A stretch of 64,000 bases of DNA from VSJD01 sp964617825 (lineage in GTDB: Bacteria; Verrucomicrobiota; Kiritimatiellia; JAAZAB01). The stretch covers positions 186,001 to 250,000 of the forward strand of contig CAZTWL010000001.1 in assembly GCA_964617825.1 (NCBI GenBank), in the 5' to 3' direction. Positions within the stretch are counted from its first letter, which is position 1. Each line of letters begins with the position of its first letter. The position numbers and the translations under genes were made by a program. This document shows positions 16,201 to 23,971 of this stretch, in pieces. Below the pieces are notes generated by a model. It was not told the origin of the DNA. It was given only the letters and a program-made list of their open reading frames with translations, and did no database searches.

Positions 16201-16995
16201 TCATTTCGCCGGAAGCAAGCCGTTCCGCCGGATGGTTTCCTGGCCTTCGTTCGAGAGAATATAATCGACAAACTCTTTTGCCGGCCCGGCCAGGGGGGGC
16301 TGGACCAGGAGGAACACCGGCCGGACCAACTTGTATTGGCCCGCGACGATGTCTTTTTCGGTGCACGCCACGCCATCCGTGCGGAGGGCTTTGACCTTGG
16401 CGTTAAGCAGGCCGTGCGACAGGTAGCCGATCGCATCCCGGTCGTTGGCCACCGTTTCGCGGATGGTTCCGTTAGAGTCCTGAACGATGGCCGCATTGGC
16501 CAGGGTGATCCCGCCGATGATTGTTTCGAACGATGAACGCGTTCCGGAACCGGCTTCGCGCGAGACGACCCGGACCGCATGGTCGGCGCCGCCCACTTCC
16601 TGCCAGTTTTTGACGGTTCCCTGGAATATTCCGCGGATCTGTTCCAGGCTGAGATTGGTTACGGTGTTTGCCGGATTAACGATGATAGCGATGCCGTCCT
16701 GGGCGACGGTGACGCCCAAAAGTTCCTTGGCCTCGGGCGGCAGCGCCACGAGATCCGCCATGCCGATCTGGGCGGCGCCCGAACGCGCCGCCTGGATGCC
16801 CAGCGCCGATCCGCCGCCCTGGACCGTGATGTTGAAGTCCGGGCGCTTGGCCATGAATTGCTCGGCCAATTTTTCAGCAAAGGGCTGAAAAGCGGTGGAT
16901 CCGGCCACGGTCAGCGACGGGCCCGCCTGCCGCCCGCACCCGCCAACGATCAATGCCATACAAGTTCCCAGCGCCAGCCAGATTTTCGAACGCAT
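16201..16995 (-). CDS. pstS: Phosphate-binding lipoprotein PstS
   Basis: This 264-aa substrate-binding protein starts at the ATG 16995, behind AAAGGA, and has a lipoprotein signal (LIVGGC, lipidated Cys20). The mature part shows the phosphate-binding features of the family: VAGSTAFQPFAEKLAEQF, VQGGGSALGIQAARSGAAQIGMAD, IFQGTVKNWQEVGG and SREAGSGTRSSFE. It feeds phosphate to PstC/PstA. A pair of GTTAG units at 11-bp period lies about 110 bases upstream and probably places it under PhoB control. Confidence 0.95.
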   Translation of the reverse strand: MRSKIWLALGTCMALIVGGCGRQAGPSLTVAGSTAFQPFAEKLAEQFMAKRPDFNITVQGGGSALGIQAARSGAAQIGMADLVALPPEAKELLGVTVAQDGIAIIVNPANTVTNLSLEQIRGIFQGTVKNWQEVGGADHAVRVVSREAGSGTRSSFETIIGGITLANAAIVQDSNGTIRETVANDRDAIGYLSHGLLNAKVKALRTDGVACTEKDIVAGQYKLVRPVFLLVQPPLAGPAKEFVDYILSNEGQETIRRNGLLPAK

Positions 16996-17107
16996 CGTGT
17001 TTTTCCTTTTTTGTTTTGCGGGGAAGATCCCGCGAGAAACTGCCGCCGGCTTGTTTTGCACCCGGCAATAGAATACCAAAATCCGCGCCGACCGATATTA
17101 TTGAAAT

Positions 17108-17123
17108 GTTAGAATTGTGTTAG
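17108..17123 (-). promoter_or_regulatory. Predicted Pho box upstream of pstS
   Basis: GTTAG occurs at 17108-17112 and 17119-17123, exactly 11 bp apart, and reads CTAAC in the direction of pstS. The same units recur upstream of the porin and of phoB. An 11-bp direct-repeat period is the classic geometry of PhoB/PhoP sites. A weak -10-like TATTCT lies at 17070-17075 on the minus strand. Confidence 0.55.
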
Positions 17124-17169
17124 CCCGGATTGCGTGTCGGCGGGCATTCGGCCGGACCGGTGCTCCGCT

Positions 17170-17439
17170 TCACGCGCTTCTTTCCGAGGCGCGCGCGATC
17201 ATGGTCTTGGGTTCGTTGGTTTTCGGCCTCGTGCGCCCGTTTATCCAAACCGGCCGAAGGCGTTTGACTGCGCCGCGGACAATCATGGCTTCCAGCGCCG
17301 GGCGGATCTGGCTTGCGGGCCGTCCCGACTCGCGGGATAATCCGTCGATATTTGTCACCCGGCGGATTGCCATCCGTTTGGGTATCTGACCTTCAAGGCT
17401 TTTCTGTTCAAGCTCTTCGCGAAAGGCAAGTTTTTCCAC
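17170..17439 (-). CDS. Small winged-helix-like protein in the Pho locus
   Basis: This 89-aa protein starts at a GTG with a strong AAGGAGG site 8-11 bases upstream, and it begins 21 bases after the porin stop. Residues 28-62 (RRVTNIDGLSRESGRPAS onward to RGAVKRLRP) have the look of a winged helix: a helix, a turn, a recognition-like helix (SQIRPALEAMIVRG) and a short wing, as in FeoC- or DeoR-type small domains. No catalytic motif or signal peptide is present. Placement between porin and pstS suggests phosphate-responsive expression. Function is unknown; the strength of the ribosome-binding site is the main reason for calling it a gene. Confidence 0.5.
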   Translation of the reverse strand: MEKLAFREELEQKSLEGQIPKRMAIRRVTNIDGLSRESGRPASQIRPALEAMIVRGAVKRLRPVWINGRTRPKTNEPKTMIARASERSA

Positions 17440-17460
17440 GCTTGCATCCTCCTTTCCGGT

Positions 17461-18723
17461 TTAGAACGTTGCCTGCAAATCCAGCTGCAGCCGGTTGTAA
17501 TCCGTTCCGCCGTCGGCCGCGGAAATCTTTTTCTTGTCGAGGAAAAAGGTTACACAGGCTTGCAGATTCTTCATGATCTGATACTTGCCATAAAATTTGC
17601 TGCCCTCGCCGTCGGTGCCGCCGCCCCAGCGGTCGGAGTCGGTGAACATTCCGAGGGTGGCGTCTTTTTCCAGCTTGGCATAGCTGTAGCCGACCTCGAA
17701 GGTCTTCGGATTTTTGGCTTTGCCGAGCGACAGCCCGCCCATGTAGCCGTTCTTGTTGGCATCCGCCTTCGGATTGGTCAGCGCCTGGCCGAACAACGTT
17801 ACGGGCAGACCCAGCCACAAATCGAGTTGCGCAAACCCCATGATCGGGGTGAATTCGCAGGCCCAGGCCTTGTTCGTCACGCTGCCGCTGACGGAGCCAT
17901 TGATCGTGCTGTTGCCGTAGGAATTGTTTTTGCTTTCCCAGTCAATGACGTCATAACCCTCCATGTTCTGGTAGGCGAGATAGGTTCCGCCCAGGGTCAG
18001 CGCGATTTCCGGCCGGAACTGGAACTTTAGCGCCGCCTGGCCGGCAAGCCCGGTGGCGTTCTTTTGGGCGTTGCGCTCCTGAACATACAAGCCTTCGCCG
18101 TTGAGCAGGAAGGTCGCAAAATCGTTTCCGAGCCGGGCTTTCGCGGCGAGACCTTCAGGCGTCAGGTCCCCGTCCCAGATCAGGTCGTCGGGCAGGGTGA
18201 TAAGCGGCTGATCCATCTTGCCGCCCACGGCGCGGAGTTCCTGCGGCGAGTCGCCCAGGAAGATGTATTCGATGTAGGCCGCGTCCAGGCGGATTTCCTT
18301 TTTCTGGAATCCGTCGCCGAGCGTCTGGTTACCGGATACCGGATCGGCTCCGCCGGTTGACAACCGGACGACGGCCTTCAAGTCATCGACCTTGGCTTCT
18401 GCGGCGAGCCGGGCGCGGATGCGGGCGCGATCGCGGGTGTAGTCCTCGCCCTGCAAATTCTTTTTCGAGTCGTCGTTGATCGTCTCGAATCTCAGGCGGA
18501 TATCGCCCTTGACGGTCAGATAATCCACCCAGGTCTTCGGCATCGTTAGCGCCACGGGCGCGGACCCGGCCACGGGCGCGGGCCCGGCTACGGGTGCGGA
18601 GCCGGCTACGGGTGCGGCGGCCGGTGTCGCCATGGCGCCCTGCGTCAGCGAAACGTCAGCTTGGGCCCAGGCCGTTCCCGAGATGACTGCGCCTGCCAGC
18701 CATCCGATCATGAGGCGTTGCAT
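17461..18723 (-). CDS. Outer-membrane porin of the Pho locus
   Basis: This 420-aa protein has a signal peptide (MIGWLAGAVISGTAWA) and an Ala/Pro-rich linker of near-identical APVAG(S/P) units at about 36-58. Alternating beta strands ending in a terminal Phe (LQLDLQATF) follow, as needed for BAM recognition. The first strand segment VKGDIRLRFETIND, with the following RDRARIRARLAAEAKV, resembles the putative porin family found beside phosphate or sugar uptake genes. A ribosome-binding site AAGGAGG precedes the ATG. Pho-box-like repeats lie about 160-200 bases upstream, so it is probably a phosphate-starvation porin, but ion selectivity cannot be read from sequence. Confidence 0.78.
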   Translation of the reverse strand: MQRLMIGWLAGAVISGTAWAQADVSLTQGAMATPAAAPVAGSAPVAGPAPVAGSAPVALTMPKTWVDYLTVKGDIRLRFETINDDSKKNLQGEDYTRDRARIRARLAAEAKVDDLKAVVRLSTGGADPVSGNQTLGDGFQKKEIRLDAAYIEYIFLGDSPQELRAVGGKMDQPLITLPDDLIWDGDLTPEGLAAKARLGNDFATFLLNGEGLYVQERNAQKNATGLAGQAALKFQFRPEIALTLGGTYLAYQNMEGYDVIDWESKNNSYGNSTINGSVSGSVTNKAWACEFTPIMGFAQLDLWLGLPVTLFGQALTNPKADANKNGYMGGLSLGKAKNPKTFEVGYSYAKLEKDATLGMFTDSDRWGGGTDGEGSKFYGKYQIMKNLQACVTFFLDKKKISAADGGTDYNRLQLDLQATF

Positions 18724-19029
18724 TTCGCCTCCTTTTTGCCGTTTGTTATGCTACGGGTTTTGTCCTTGGCTGCCTGCATCGTCGCATCTCCTTTTTTTGC
18801 CGGCGGCGCTTGATCCCGCCGGTTGGTTTCCGGCCGGGTATGGCCCTTCGTTGCTTTTGATGGCGATAATTACAGCGCGGAGCAGTTAGCGCAGAATGAG
18901 CGGCAAGTTAGAAGTTGGTTAGACGAGGCCGGATAAAATCGATAGCTTTTAGCGTCAGCCTCGATTCCGGCGCCGGCCGGCAACGCGCATGAAATGCGGC
19001 GGTCTGGCGGCCTGGTTCCGCCCGGCCGC
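18724..19029. other. 306-base gap between the KimA-like gene and the porin
   Basis: No gene is supported here. The gap holds the predicted Pho box (18885-18922), the porin leader, and the region just after the KimA-like stop codon. A plausible role is the porin promoter region on the minus strand. Confidence 0.6.
18885..18922 (-). promoter_or_regulatory. Predicted Pho box upstream of the porin
   Basis: GTTAG occurs at 18885-18889, 18907-18911 and 18918-18922. The starts differ by 22 and 11 bases, so all three lie on one 11-bp grid; the unit at 18896 is degenerate. Both the motif and the spacing match the pstS and phoB upstream sites. Confidence 0.55.
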
Positions 19030-20997
19030 TTACACCCGGACGGGAACGATCAGGAAGGGAATGCCCTGGCGGAAGATCTGGCGCTGCAAAGCGAAGACCA
19101 TGAAGTTATGCAGGAGGCGGGTCAGCCAGGATTCGTTGGGGAACACCAGCTGTCCGCCAAAGAACACGGCTTGCGGAAAGCGCCGGACAATTTTGGCCGC
19201 CAGCTCGCCCGCCGTCTCGATGACATCCGTTCCAATGTCGGTTATGGCTTCGGCATGGAAGCCTTGCCGGCGCATGTGTTCGGCGTAGCGGTCGGCTTCC
19301 TGCGCAATATGCTGCCGCAAGTGTTCGATTTCTCCTGCGCCCTTGAAATTCCCCGCATCCAACACGCCGACTTGCACAAAGACGAAGTTCCGGAAGACAT
19401 TTGGAAACATGCGCGTGATATGCAGGAGCGTGTGCACCCCCAGGCCGTTGAATCCGTTGACGAGCACAACGGCAGTCTTGGAAGAAAAATCGCAAGTCGG
19501 AGGCGTTGTCTCGCTGGATCGGGGAAGGCGGGAAGTTTCGTTGACGAATTCGCGGGCCACATCGTCCAGCCGGGCGAGTTTGCGCACGGTGGAGCGATAA
19601 TGCCGATGAATGAGAAAGGCGGCGCCGACAAAAAAGCCCGTGACCACCAGCGTCACCCAGCCGCCTTCCATGAACTTCGTAACGCTTAACATGATCAGGA
19701 TAAACGTTGTCAGACAGAAGCCGACGGTGTTGATGGCGATTTTGCGCTTCCATGCCGGCGCCAGGGCCCGATGGGTCCACCAGTGCCGGACCATGCCGAT
19801 CTGGGAAAGCGAAAAGGTGATAAACACGTTGATGCTGTAAAGGACGACCAACAGCGCCACGGAGCCGTGCGAGACAAACAACACAATCAGCGCGGCGCTT
19901 GCCATCAGCAGAACGCCGTTTTGCGTGACGAAACGGTCGCTCAAAGTGGCGAAACGCGCTGGAACCCAGCGGTCAAGCGCCATATTGGCCAGTACGCGGG
20001 GGCCGTCGATGAAACCCGCTTGCGCGGCGATGAACAGCAGAATCATGGCTGAGATCATTGCCGTGGTCACAAAAATCCGTCCGAGACCGGATGGCCATCC
20101 GGCCGTGATGCTCTGGAGCAAAGTGGCGTTCAATGTTTGTCCAGCCTGGGGTTGGACATGAAAGAGCACATACATCAGCATTAATCCGCCGACAGTCAGT
20201 CCGAGCGAGGCGCCCATATAGACCATGGTTCGCTTGCCCGTGGCGACGCGCGGCTCGCGGAGGACCGGCAATCCGTTGCTTACGGCTTCGATGCCCGTAT
20301 ATGTGCCCGCGCCTACGCTGTAAGCCCGTACCATAAGCAAAAATAAGCCGAACGTGCCCAGTTGACTGTGAGCCGTATGCAAATCGGCGGAGGCGGCGCC
20401 GGCGACCGCCGGCAAATCTCCCAGGTGCGTGGCCACTCCGTACAAGATGGCAAAGGCATGCGTCCCCAGGAATACGAAAAACACCGGCGCCAGAAATAAC
20501 ACCGATTCCTTAACCCCGCGGAGGTTGAGCAGGGCGAGAAATGCAATCCCCGCGACCGCGCACGGCAGTTTCCATGGTTGCCAGGCAACCGGCAGAATGG
20601 AGAACAATGCGTCCGTGCCGCTGGCAATGGAAAGCGCAATGGTCAAGACATAATCAACCAGCAAGGCACAGCCGGACAGGACGCCCCACCGGGGCGAAAG
20701 CAACTTGCTGGCGACCAGATATCCGCCGCCGCCTCCCGGAAATAGTTCGATGATGTGCGCATAGCTTGCGCAAATTACCGTGATCGTTGCCACCGTCGCC
20801 AAGCCGACGAATAACGCCAGCACCGCGTGAGCGCCCAGCGCCTTGAAAGCCTCTTCCGGGCCATAGCATGACGAAGACAAGCCGTCAGCCCCGAGTCCAA
20901 CCCACGCCAGCAAGGCGATCAACGAGACTTTCTGAAACAAGCTGCCATCCGAAACGTTGCGAGCTTCCCCGATGACAAGATTCTTAAGCCATTGCAT
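19030..20997 (-). CDS. kimA: KimA-like APC-superfamily potassium importer
   Basis: This 655-aa protein has an N-terminal APC-type domain of about 12 helices and a cytoplasmic C-terminal domain (about 490-655). The segments ALLAWVGLGADGLSSSCYGPEEAF and LFPGGGGGYLVASKLL match the KimA/YdaO group, and the C-terminal part (AVVLVNGFNGLGVHTLLH, QAVFFGGQLVFP) matches its nucleotide-binding-like tail. KimA of Bacillus imports K+ with protons and is shut off by c-di-AMP. Here too a c-di-AMP riboswitch precedes the gene, which strongly supports the assignment. The ATG at 20997 has GGGAGG 9 bases upstream. It lies between phoR and the porin and may be an insertion into the Pho locus. Confidence 0.85.
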   Translation of the reverse strand: MQWLKNLVIGEARNVSDGSLFQKVSLIALLAWVGLGADGLSSSCYGPEEAFKALGAHAVLALFVGLATVATITVICASYAHIIELFPGGGGGYLVASKLLSPRWGVLSGCALLVDYVLTIALSIASGTDALFSILPVAWQPWKLPCAVAGIAFLALLNLRGVKESVLFLAPVFFVFLGTHAFAILYGVATHLGDLPAVAGAASADLHTAHSQLGTFGLFLLMVRAYSVGAGTYTGIEAVSNGLPVLREPRVATGKRTMVYMGASLGLTVGGLMLMYVLFHVQPQAGQTLNATLLQSITAGWPSGLGRIFVTTAMISAMILLFIAAQAGFIDGPRVLANMALDRWVPARFATLSDRFVTQNGVLLMASAALIVLFVSHGSVALLVVLYSINVFITFSLSQIGMVRHWWTHRALAPAWKRKIAINTVGFCLTTFILIMLSVTKFMEGGWVTLVVTGFFVGAAFLIHRHYRSTVRKLARLDDVAREFVNETSRLPRSSETTPPTCDFSSKTAVVLVNGFNGLGVHTLLHITRMFPNVFRNFVFVQVGVLDAGNFKGAGEIEHLRQHIAQEADRYAEHMRRQGFHAEAITDIGTDVIETAGELAAKIVRRFPQAVFFGGQLVFPNESWLTRLLHNFMVFALQRQIFRQGIPFLIVPVRV

Positions 20998-21006
20998 ACC
21001 GCACAA

Positions 21007-21338
21007 CCTCCCATAGTCTGCCGATGACAGGCAGGACAGATGGATGGCCGCAAATGGACTAAGCCATCGTTCTGTCCGTTAGCAGGGGTGTTCGTGGGTG
21101 CCGCAAGCGGCCCAGAGGATTGCCCTTCCAATCGCCGACGAGGTTAGCTGCCGGGCTTGGCTTTAGAAGTAGCCTTGGCGACGGTTGGAATACCCGGCGC
21201 CTTTCGCCCCATCCCCGGCGCAAACCGAGGAAGTTGGGTCCCCCGCATCCGTCCTCAGGAAGGAGTCCGGATTTAGACGGAAACGAGCGGGATATGAACA
21301 TAACGACAGACCTTTGTCAAGGATGCCGGGGACGACTA
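21007..21338 (-). other. 332-base gap between phoR and the KimA-like gene
   Basis: No protein gene is supported. The gap holds the c-di-AMP riboswitch (21112-21259), a GC-rich hairpin just after it (GCCGC-TT-GCGGC on the minus strand, about 21101-21112) without a following T-run, and the GGGAGG ribosome-binding site of kimA at 21007-21012. Control could therefore be transcriptional or translational. Confidence 0.7.
21112..21259 (-). promoter_or_regulatory. c-di-AMP riboswitch (ydaO/yuaA class)
   Basis: Read on the minus strand, the element opens with CCTGAGGA (21259-21252) and closes with TCCTCTGG (21119-21112), which pair as P1 with one mismatch. Inside are the class landmarks: GCGGGGGACCC at the 5' side (GGGGGACCC at 21244-21236), a GGGGCGAA segment in the middle, and CAGCTAACCTCG (21150-21139) followed by GGCG at the 3' side. 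These are near-identical to the conserved core of the ydaO aptamer as I recall it. The downstream gene is a KimA-like K+ importer, the classic target: high c-di-AMP should turn it off. Confidence 0.9.
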
Positions 21339-23111
21339 TCATTGACGCGGAATGCGGATGGTGAAAGTGCTGCCCTGGCCGGGCTCGCTGGCGACCGTTA
21401 CTGCGCCGCGATGGGCCAGGGCGATGTGCTTGACAATGGCCAAGCCCAAGCCGGTCCCGCCGAGTGTCCGGCTGCGCGCCTGGTCCACGCGGTAGAACCG
21501 CTCGAAAAGACGGGGCAAGTGTTTCTTCTCGATGCCCGGTCCCTGGTCGGCCACCTGAATTTCAACGTCGCTGCCGGCCAGGCGTCCGCGGACATCGATG
21601 CGTGTGCCGTTTGCGCTAAACTTGATTGCGTTATCGAGCAGGTTGCCGACGGCTTGCTCCAGGAGAGCGGCGTTGATCGGGGCGCTGAGTTCTTCGGGAC
21701 ATTCCACGCACAGGCTGATTGATTTGGCCGCGGCGGGCGCGTTGAACGATTGGACTGTCCGTTGCAAAACGTCGCCGATCGCGCCCGGGTCGAGGGCGAT
21801 ACGTTTGTGTTCGGCGTCGAATTCGATTTTGGAGAGGCTCAGCAGGTCTTCCACGAGCGACTCCATGCGGGCCACCTGCCTGGTCATCATTGCCAGGAAT
21901 TTAGCGTTTTCCGCGGAATCCGCCGGCTTGGCATCCGCCAGGGTTTCCACGCTGCCCTTGAGGGCCGTGATCGGCGTCTTGAGTTCGTGCGAGACGTTGG
22001 CGACAAGGTCGCGGCGGATCGTTTCCAGGCGTTTCAATCGCGTGATATCGCTCAAAACGATCAGCGCGCCGATATTGCGCTTGGCGCTGTCCGTCAGCGG
22101 TGTGCCGTGCAATTGGAGGAAACGTTCCTCGTTGCCGTAGATTACGGTCTCGCTTTCCGCCGGGCCGCTGCCTGCGAGCGTGGCCCCGATAAAGGTTTGC
22201 AGGTCGCGATTGCGCACGGCTTCCTGGATGCTGCGCCCGCGCGCCTGTTCGGGCGCGAGATCGAGCAGGCGCGCGGCAGCCTGGTTGAGGTGCAGGATGC
22301 GTTCGTCGCGGTCCACCGCCACAACGCCTTCCACCATGCTGGCCAGCACCGCCTCCTGTTCGTTGCGCTGGCGCGTGATGGTGCGCATGCGTTCGCCGAG
22401 TTGGGCGGCCATCCGGTTGAGGGTCCGGGCCAAGTCGCCAAGTTCCTCGCCTTCGGGACGGGCGATGCGGGCTTCCAAATCGCCGTTGGCAATGCGCTCG
22501 GCCACGCGGCGCATGTCTTCCACGGGACGGCTGATCCGGCGCGAGAGGAGCCAGGTGACCAGGGCGAAGATCGCGGCGACGATCAGCCAGCTCAGGCTGA
22601 TGTTGCGGATCACCGCATGCAAGGACCAGTCGATCGTTGAGAGCGGCAAGGAAACGCGCGCCACCGCGAGCACTTTTTCGCCCTGCTTCACGGGGATCGC
22701 CAGGTACATCAAGCTTTGGCGCCGGGTATCGCTGAAGCGCACCACTTTCCCGGTTTGGCCTTTCAGCGCCGCGGCGATTTCAGGACGGTGGAGATGGTTT
22801 TCCATGACGGCGGGATTGTTGTCGGCGTCGCCGATTACGCGGCCGTCCGGCAGGATGATCGTGACGCGCGTCGTCATCAGGCGCCCCAGCTGCTTGCACA
22901 GCCGGTCGGCGGCGCCCGGTTCGGTTTCGGGGAGAAGGGCGGCCGCTTCCCGGGCAACAACCTGGGCTTGCATGTGAAGCTCGGCGGCCACCTGGTCCTG
23001 ATGAAACCAGCGCAGCGCTTGCGTGGCATACCACGCCATCAGCGCGAACGCGATCATGGCGCTTGCCAGGAAGGAGACATAAATCCGCCACATTATCTTT
23101 TTGCGCCGCAT
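21339..23111 (-). CDS. phoR: PhoR sensor histidine kinase
   Basis: This 590-aa membrane kinase has TM1 at about 8-30, a periplasmic or PAS-like sensor region (about 31-165), TM2 at about 168-190, HAMP (RRISRPVEDMRRVAERIANGD) and a PAS domain (about 250-360). HisKA has the phospho-acceptor His375 in ANVSHELKTPITALKGSVE, and HATPase_c has NLLDNAIKFS, VADQGPGI, FERFYRVD and GGTGLGLAIVKHIA. It responds to phosphate limitation through PhoU/Pst and phosphorylates PhoB. The start 23111 lies 2 bases after the phoB stop, so the two are coupled. Confidence 0.93.
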   Translation of the reverse strand: MRRKKIMWRIYVSFLASAMIAFALMAWYATQALRWFHQDQVAAELHMQAQVVAREAAALLPETEPGAADRLCKQLGRLMTTRVTIILPDGRVIGDADNNPAVMENHLHRPEIAAALKGQTGKVVRFSDTRRQSLMYLAIPVKQGEKVLAVARVSLPLSTIDWSLHAVIRNISLSWLIVAAIFALVTWLLSRRISRPVEDMRRVAERIANGDLEARIARPEGEELGDLARTLNRMAAQLGERMRTITRQRNEQEAVLASMVEGVVAVDRDERILHLNQAAARLLDLAPEQARGRSIQEAVRNRDLQTFIGATLAGSGPAESETVIYGNEERFLQLHGTPLTDSAKRNIGALIVLSDITRLKRLETIRRDLVANVSHELKTPITALKGSVETLADAKPADSAENAKFLAMMTRQVARMESLVEDLLSLSKIEFDAEHKRIALDPGAIGDVLQRTVQSFNAPAAAKSISLCVECPEELSAPINAALLEQAVGNLLDNAIKFSANGTRIDVRGRLAGSDVEIQVADQGPGIEKKHLPRLFERFYRVDQARSRTLGGTGLGLAIVKHIALAHRGAVTVASEPGQGSTFTIRIPRQ

Positions 23112-23113
23112 AA

Positions 23114-23800
23114 TTATTCCTTGAAGCGATAACCCACGCCGCGCACCGTTTCGATATAATCGGCGCGGGCGCCCAGTTTTTTGCGGATGCCGACGATTTG
23201 AACGTCGATGGCGCGGTCGGTCACGGCATAGTCCTCGCCCCGCACGGCATCGACAATTTGTTCCCGCGTCATGACCCATCCCGGGCGTCCGGCCAGCAAA
23301 TGCAGAATCCGGAGTTCGGAAAAAGTCATTTCAACCGGCTTGCCTTTAATCAGGACTTCATGGCGGCCGGGATTGATCATGAGATCGTGAATGCGGATGG
23401 CGGTGTTTTTATCCGCGGGCGCGGCGCGTTTGCGCCGCGTTATGGCGTGGATGCGCGCGATCAGCACCTTCAGGCTGAACGGTTTGGTGATGTAATCGTC
23501 AGCCCCGAGTTCGAGGCCGGTGATGATATCGCTTTCGTCTCCCTTGGCCGTGAGCATGATAATGGGAATATCGGCGGTTTTCGCGCCCTTCTTCAGCATC
23601 CGGCAAACTTCCAGCCCATCGATTCCCGGGAGCATCAGGTCGAGCAGAATCAGGTCCGGCGGTTTCTGGATGATGGCCTTGAGCGCGCTTTCGCCGTTGG
23701 TGGCGGTCGTTACCAGAAAACCTTCGCGCGTCAAATTATGGCCGATAAGTTCGAGAATGTCTTCCTCGTCATCGACGACAAATATGGATTTCTTTGACAT
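23114..23800 (-). CDS. phoB: PhoB response regulator
   Basis: This 228-aa OmpR/PhoB-type regulator has a receiver domain with acidic pocket Asp10/Asp11 (FVVDDEED), phospho-acceptor Asp54 (LILLDLMLPG) and the conserved Lys in IIMLTAKGD. It is followed by a winged-helix DNA-binding domain (ELRILHLLAGRPGWVMTREQI, AIDVQIVGIRKKLG, VRGVGYRFKE). The ATG at 23800 has GGAGA upstream. It should activate the pst and porin genes under phosphate starvation, and a Pho-box-like repeat in front of it suggests autoregulation. Confidence 0.94.
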   Translation of the reverse strand: MSKKSIFVVDDEEDILELIGHNLTREGFLVTTATNGESALKAIIQKPPDLILLDLMLPGIDGLEVCRMLKKGAKTADIPIIMLTAKGDESDIITGLELGADDYITKPFSLKVLIARIHAITRRKRAAPADKNTAIRIHDLMINPGRHEVLIKGKPVEMTFSELRILHLLAGRPGWVMTREQIVDAVRGEDYAVTDRAIDVQIVGIRKKLGARADYIETVRGVGYRFKE

Positions 23801-23881
23801 CGAAAATCTCCGCGGCGCGGAAGCGGCGTTTTTTACGGTAAAATAGTAACCGACATTCGCCAACGGTTAAACATTATTATT

Positions 23882-23897
23882 GTTAGAAATTGGTTAA
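23882..23897 (-). promoter_or_regulatory. Predicted Pho box upstream of phoB
   Basis: GTTAG at 23882-23886 and GTTAA at 23893-23897 start 11 bp apart. Read toward phoB this is TTAAC-N6-CTAAC, nearly the same as the pstS site. A further GTTAA at 23866 is off the 11-bp grid. The region is shared with the divergent ROK gene at 23972. Confidence 0.5.
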
Positions 23898-23971
23898 GGA
23901 CTGGACGCCGGCGCGTTGCCCCGCTGCCGGGGATGGACAATCCCGGGGGCTTGATCTATGATCGGCGCCAA

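Noticed and set aside
18551..18618. CRISPR-like array
   Set aside because: The repeats are in-frame coding units without spacers. No CRISPR array or cas gene was seen anywhere in the window.
21101..21112. Hairpin after the c-di-AMP riboswitch as an intrinsic terminator
   Set aside because: The GCCGC-TT-GCGGC stem is short and no T-run follows, so I do not call it a terminator.
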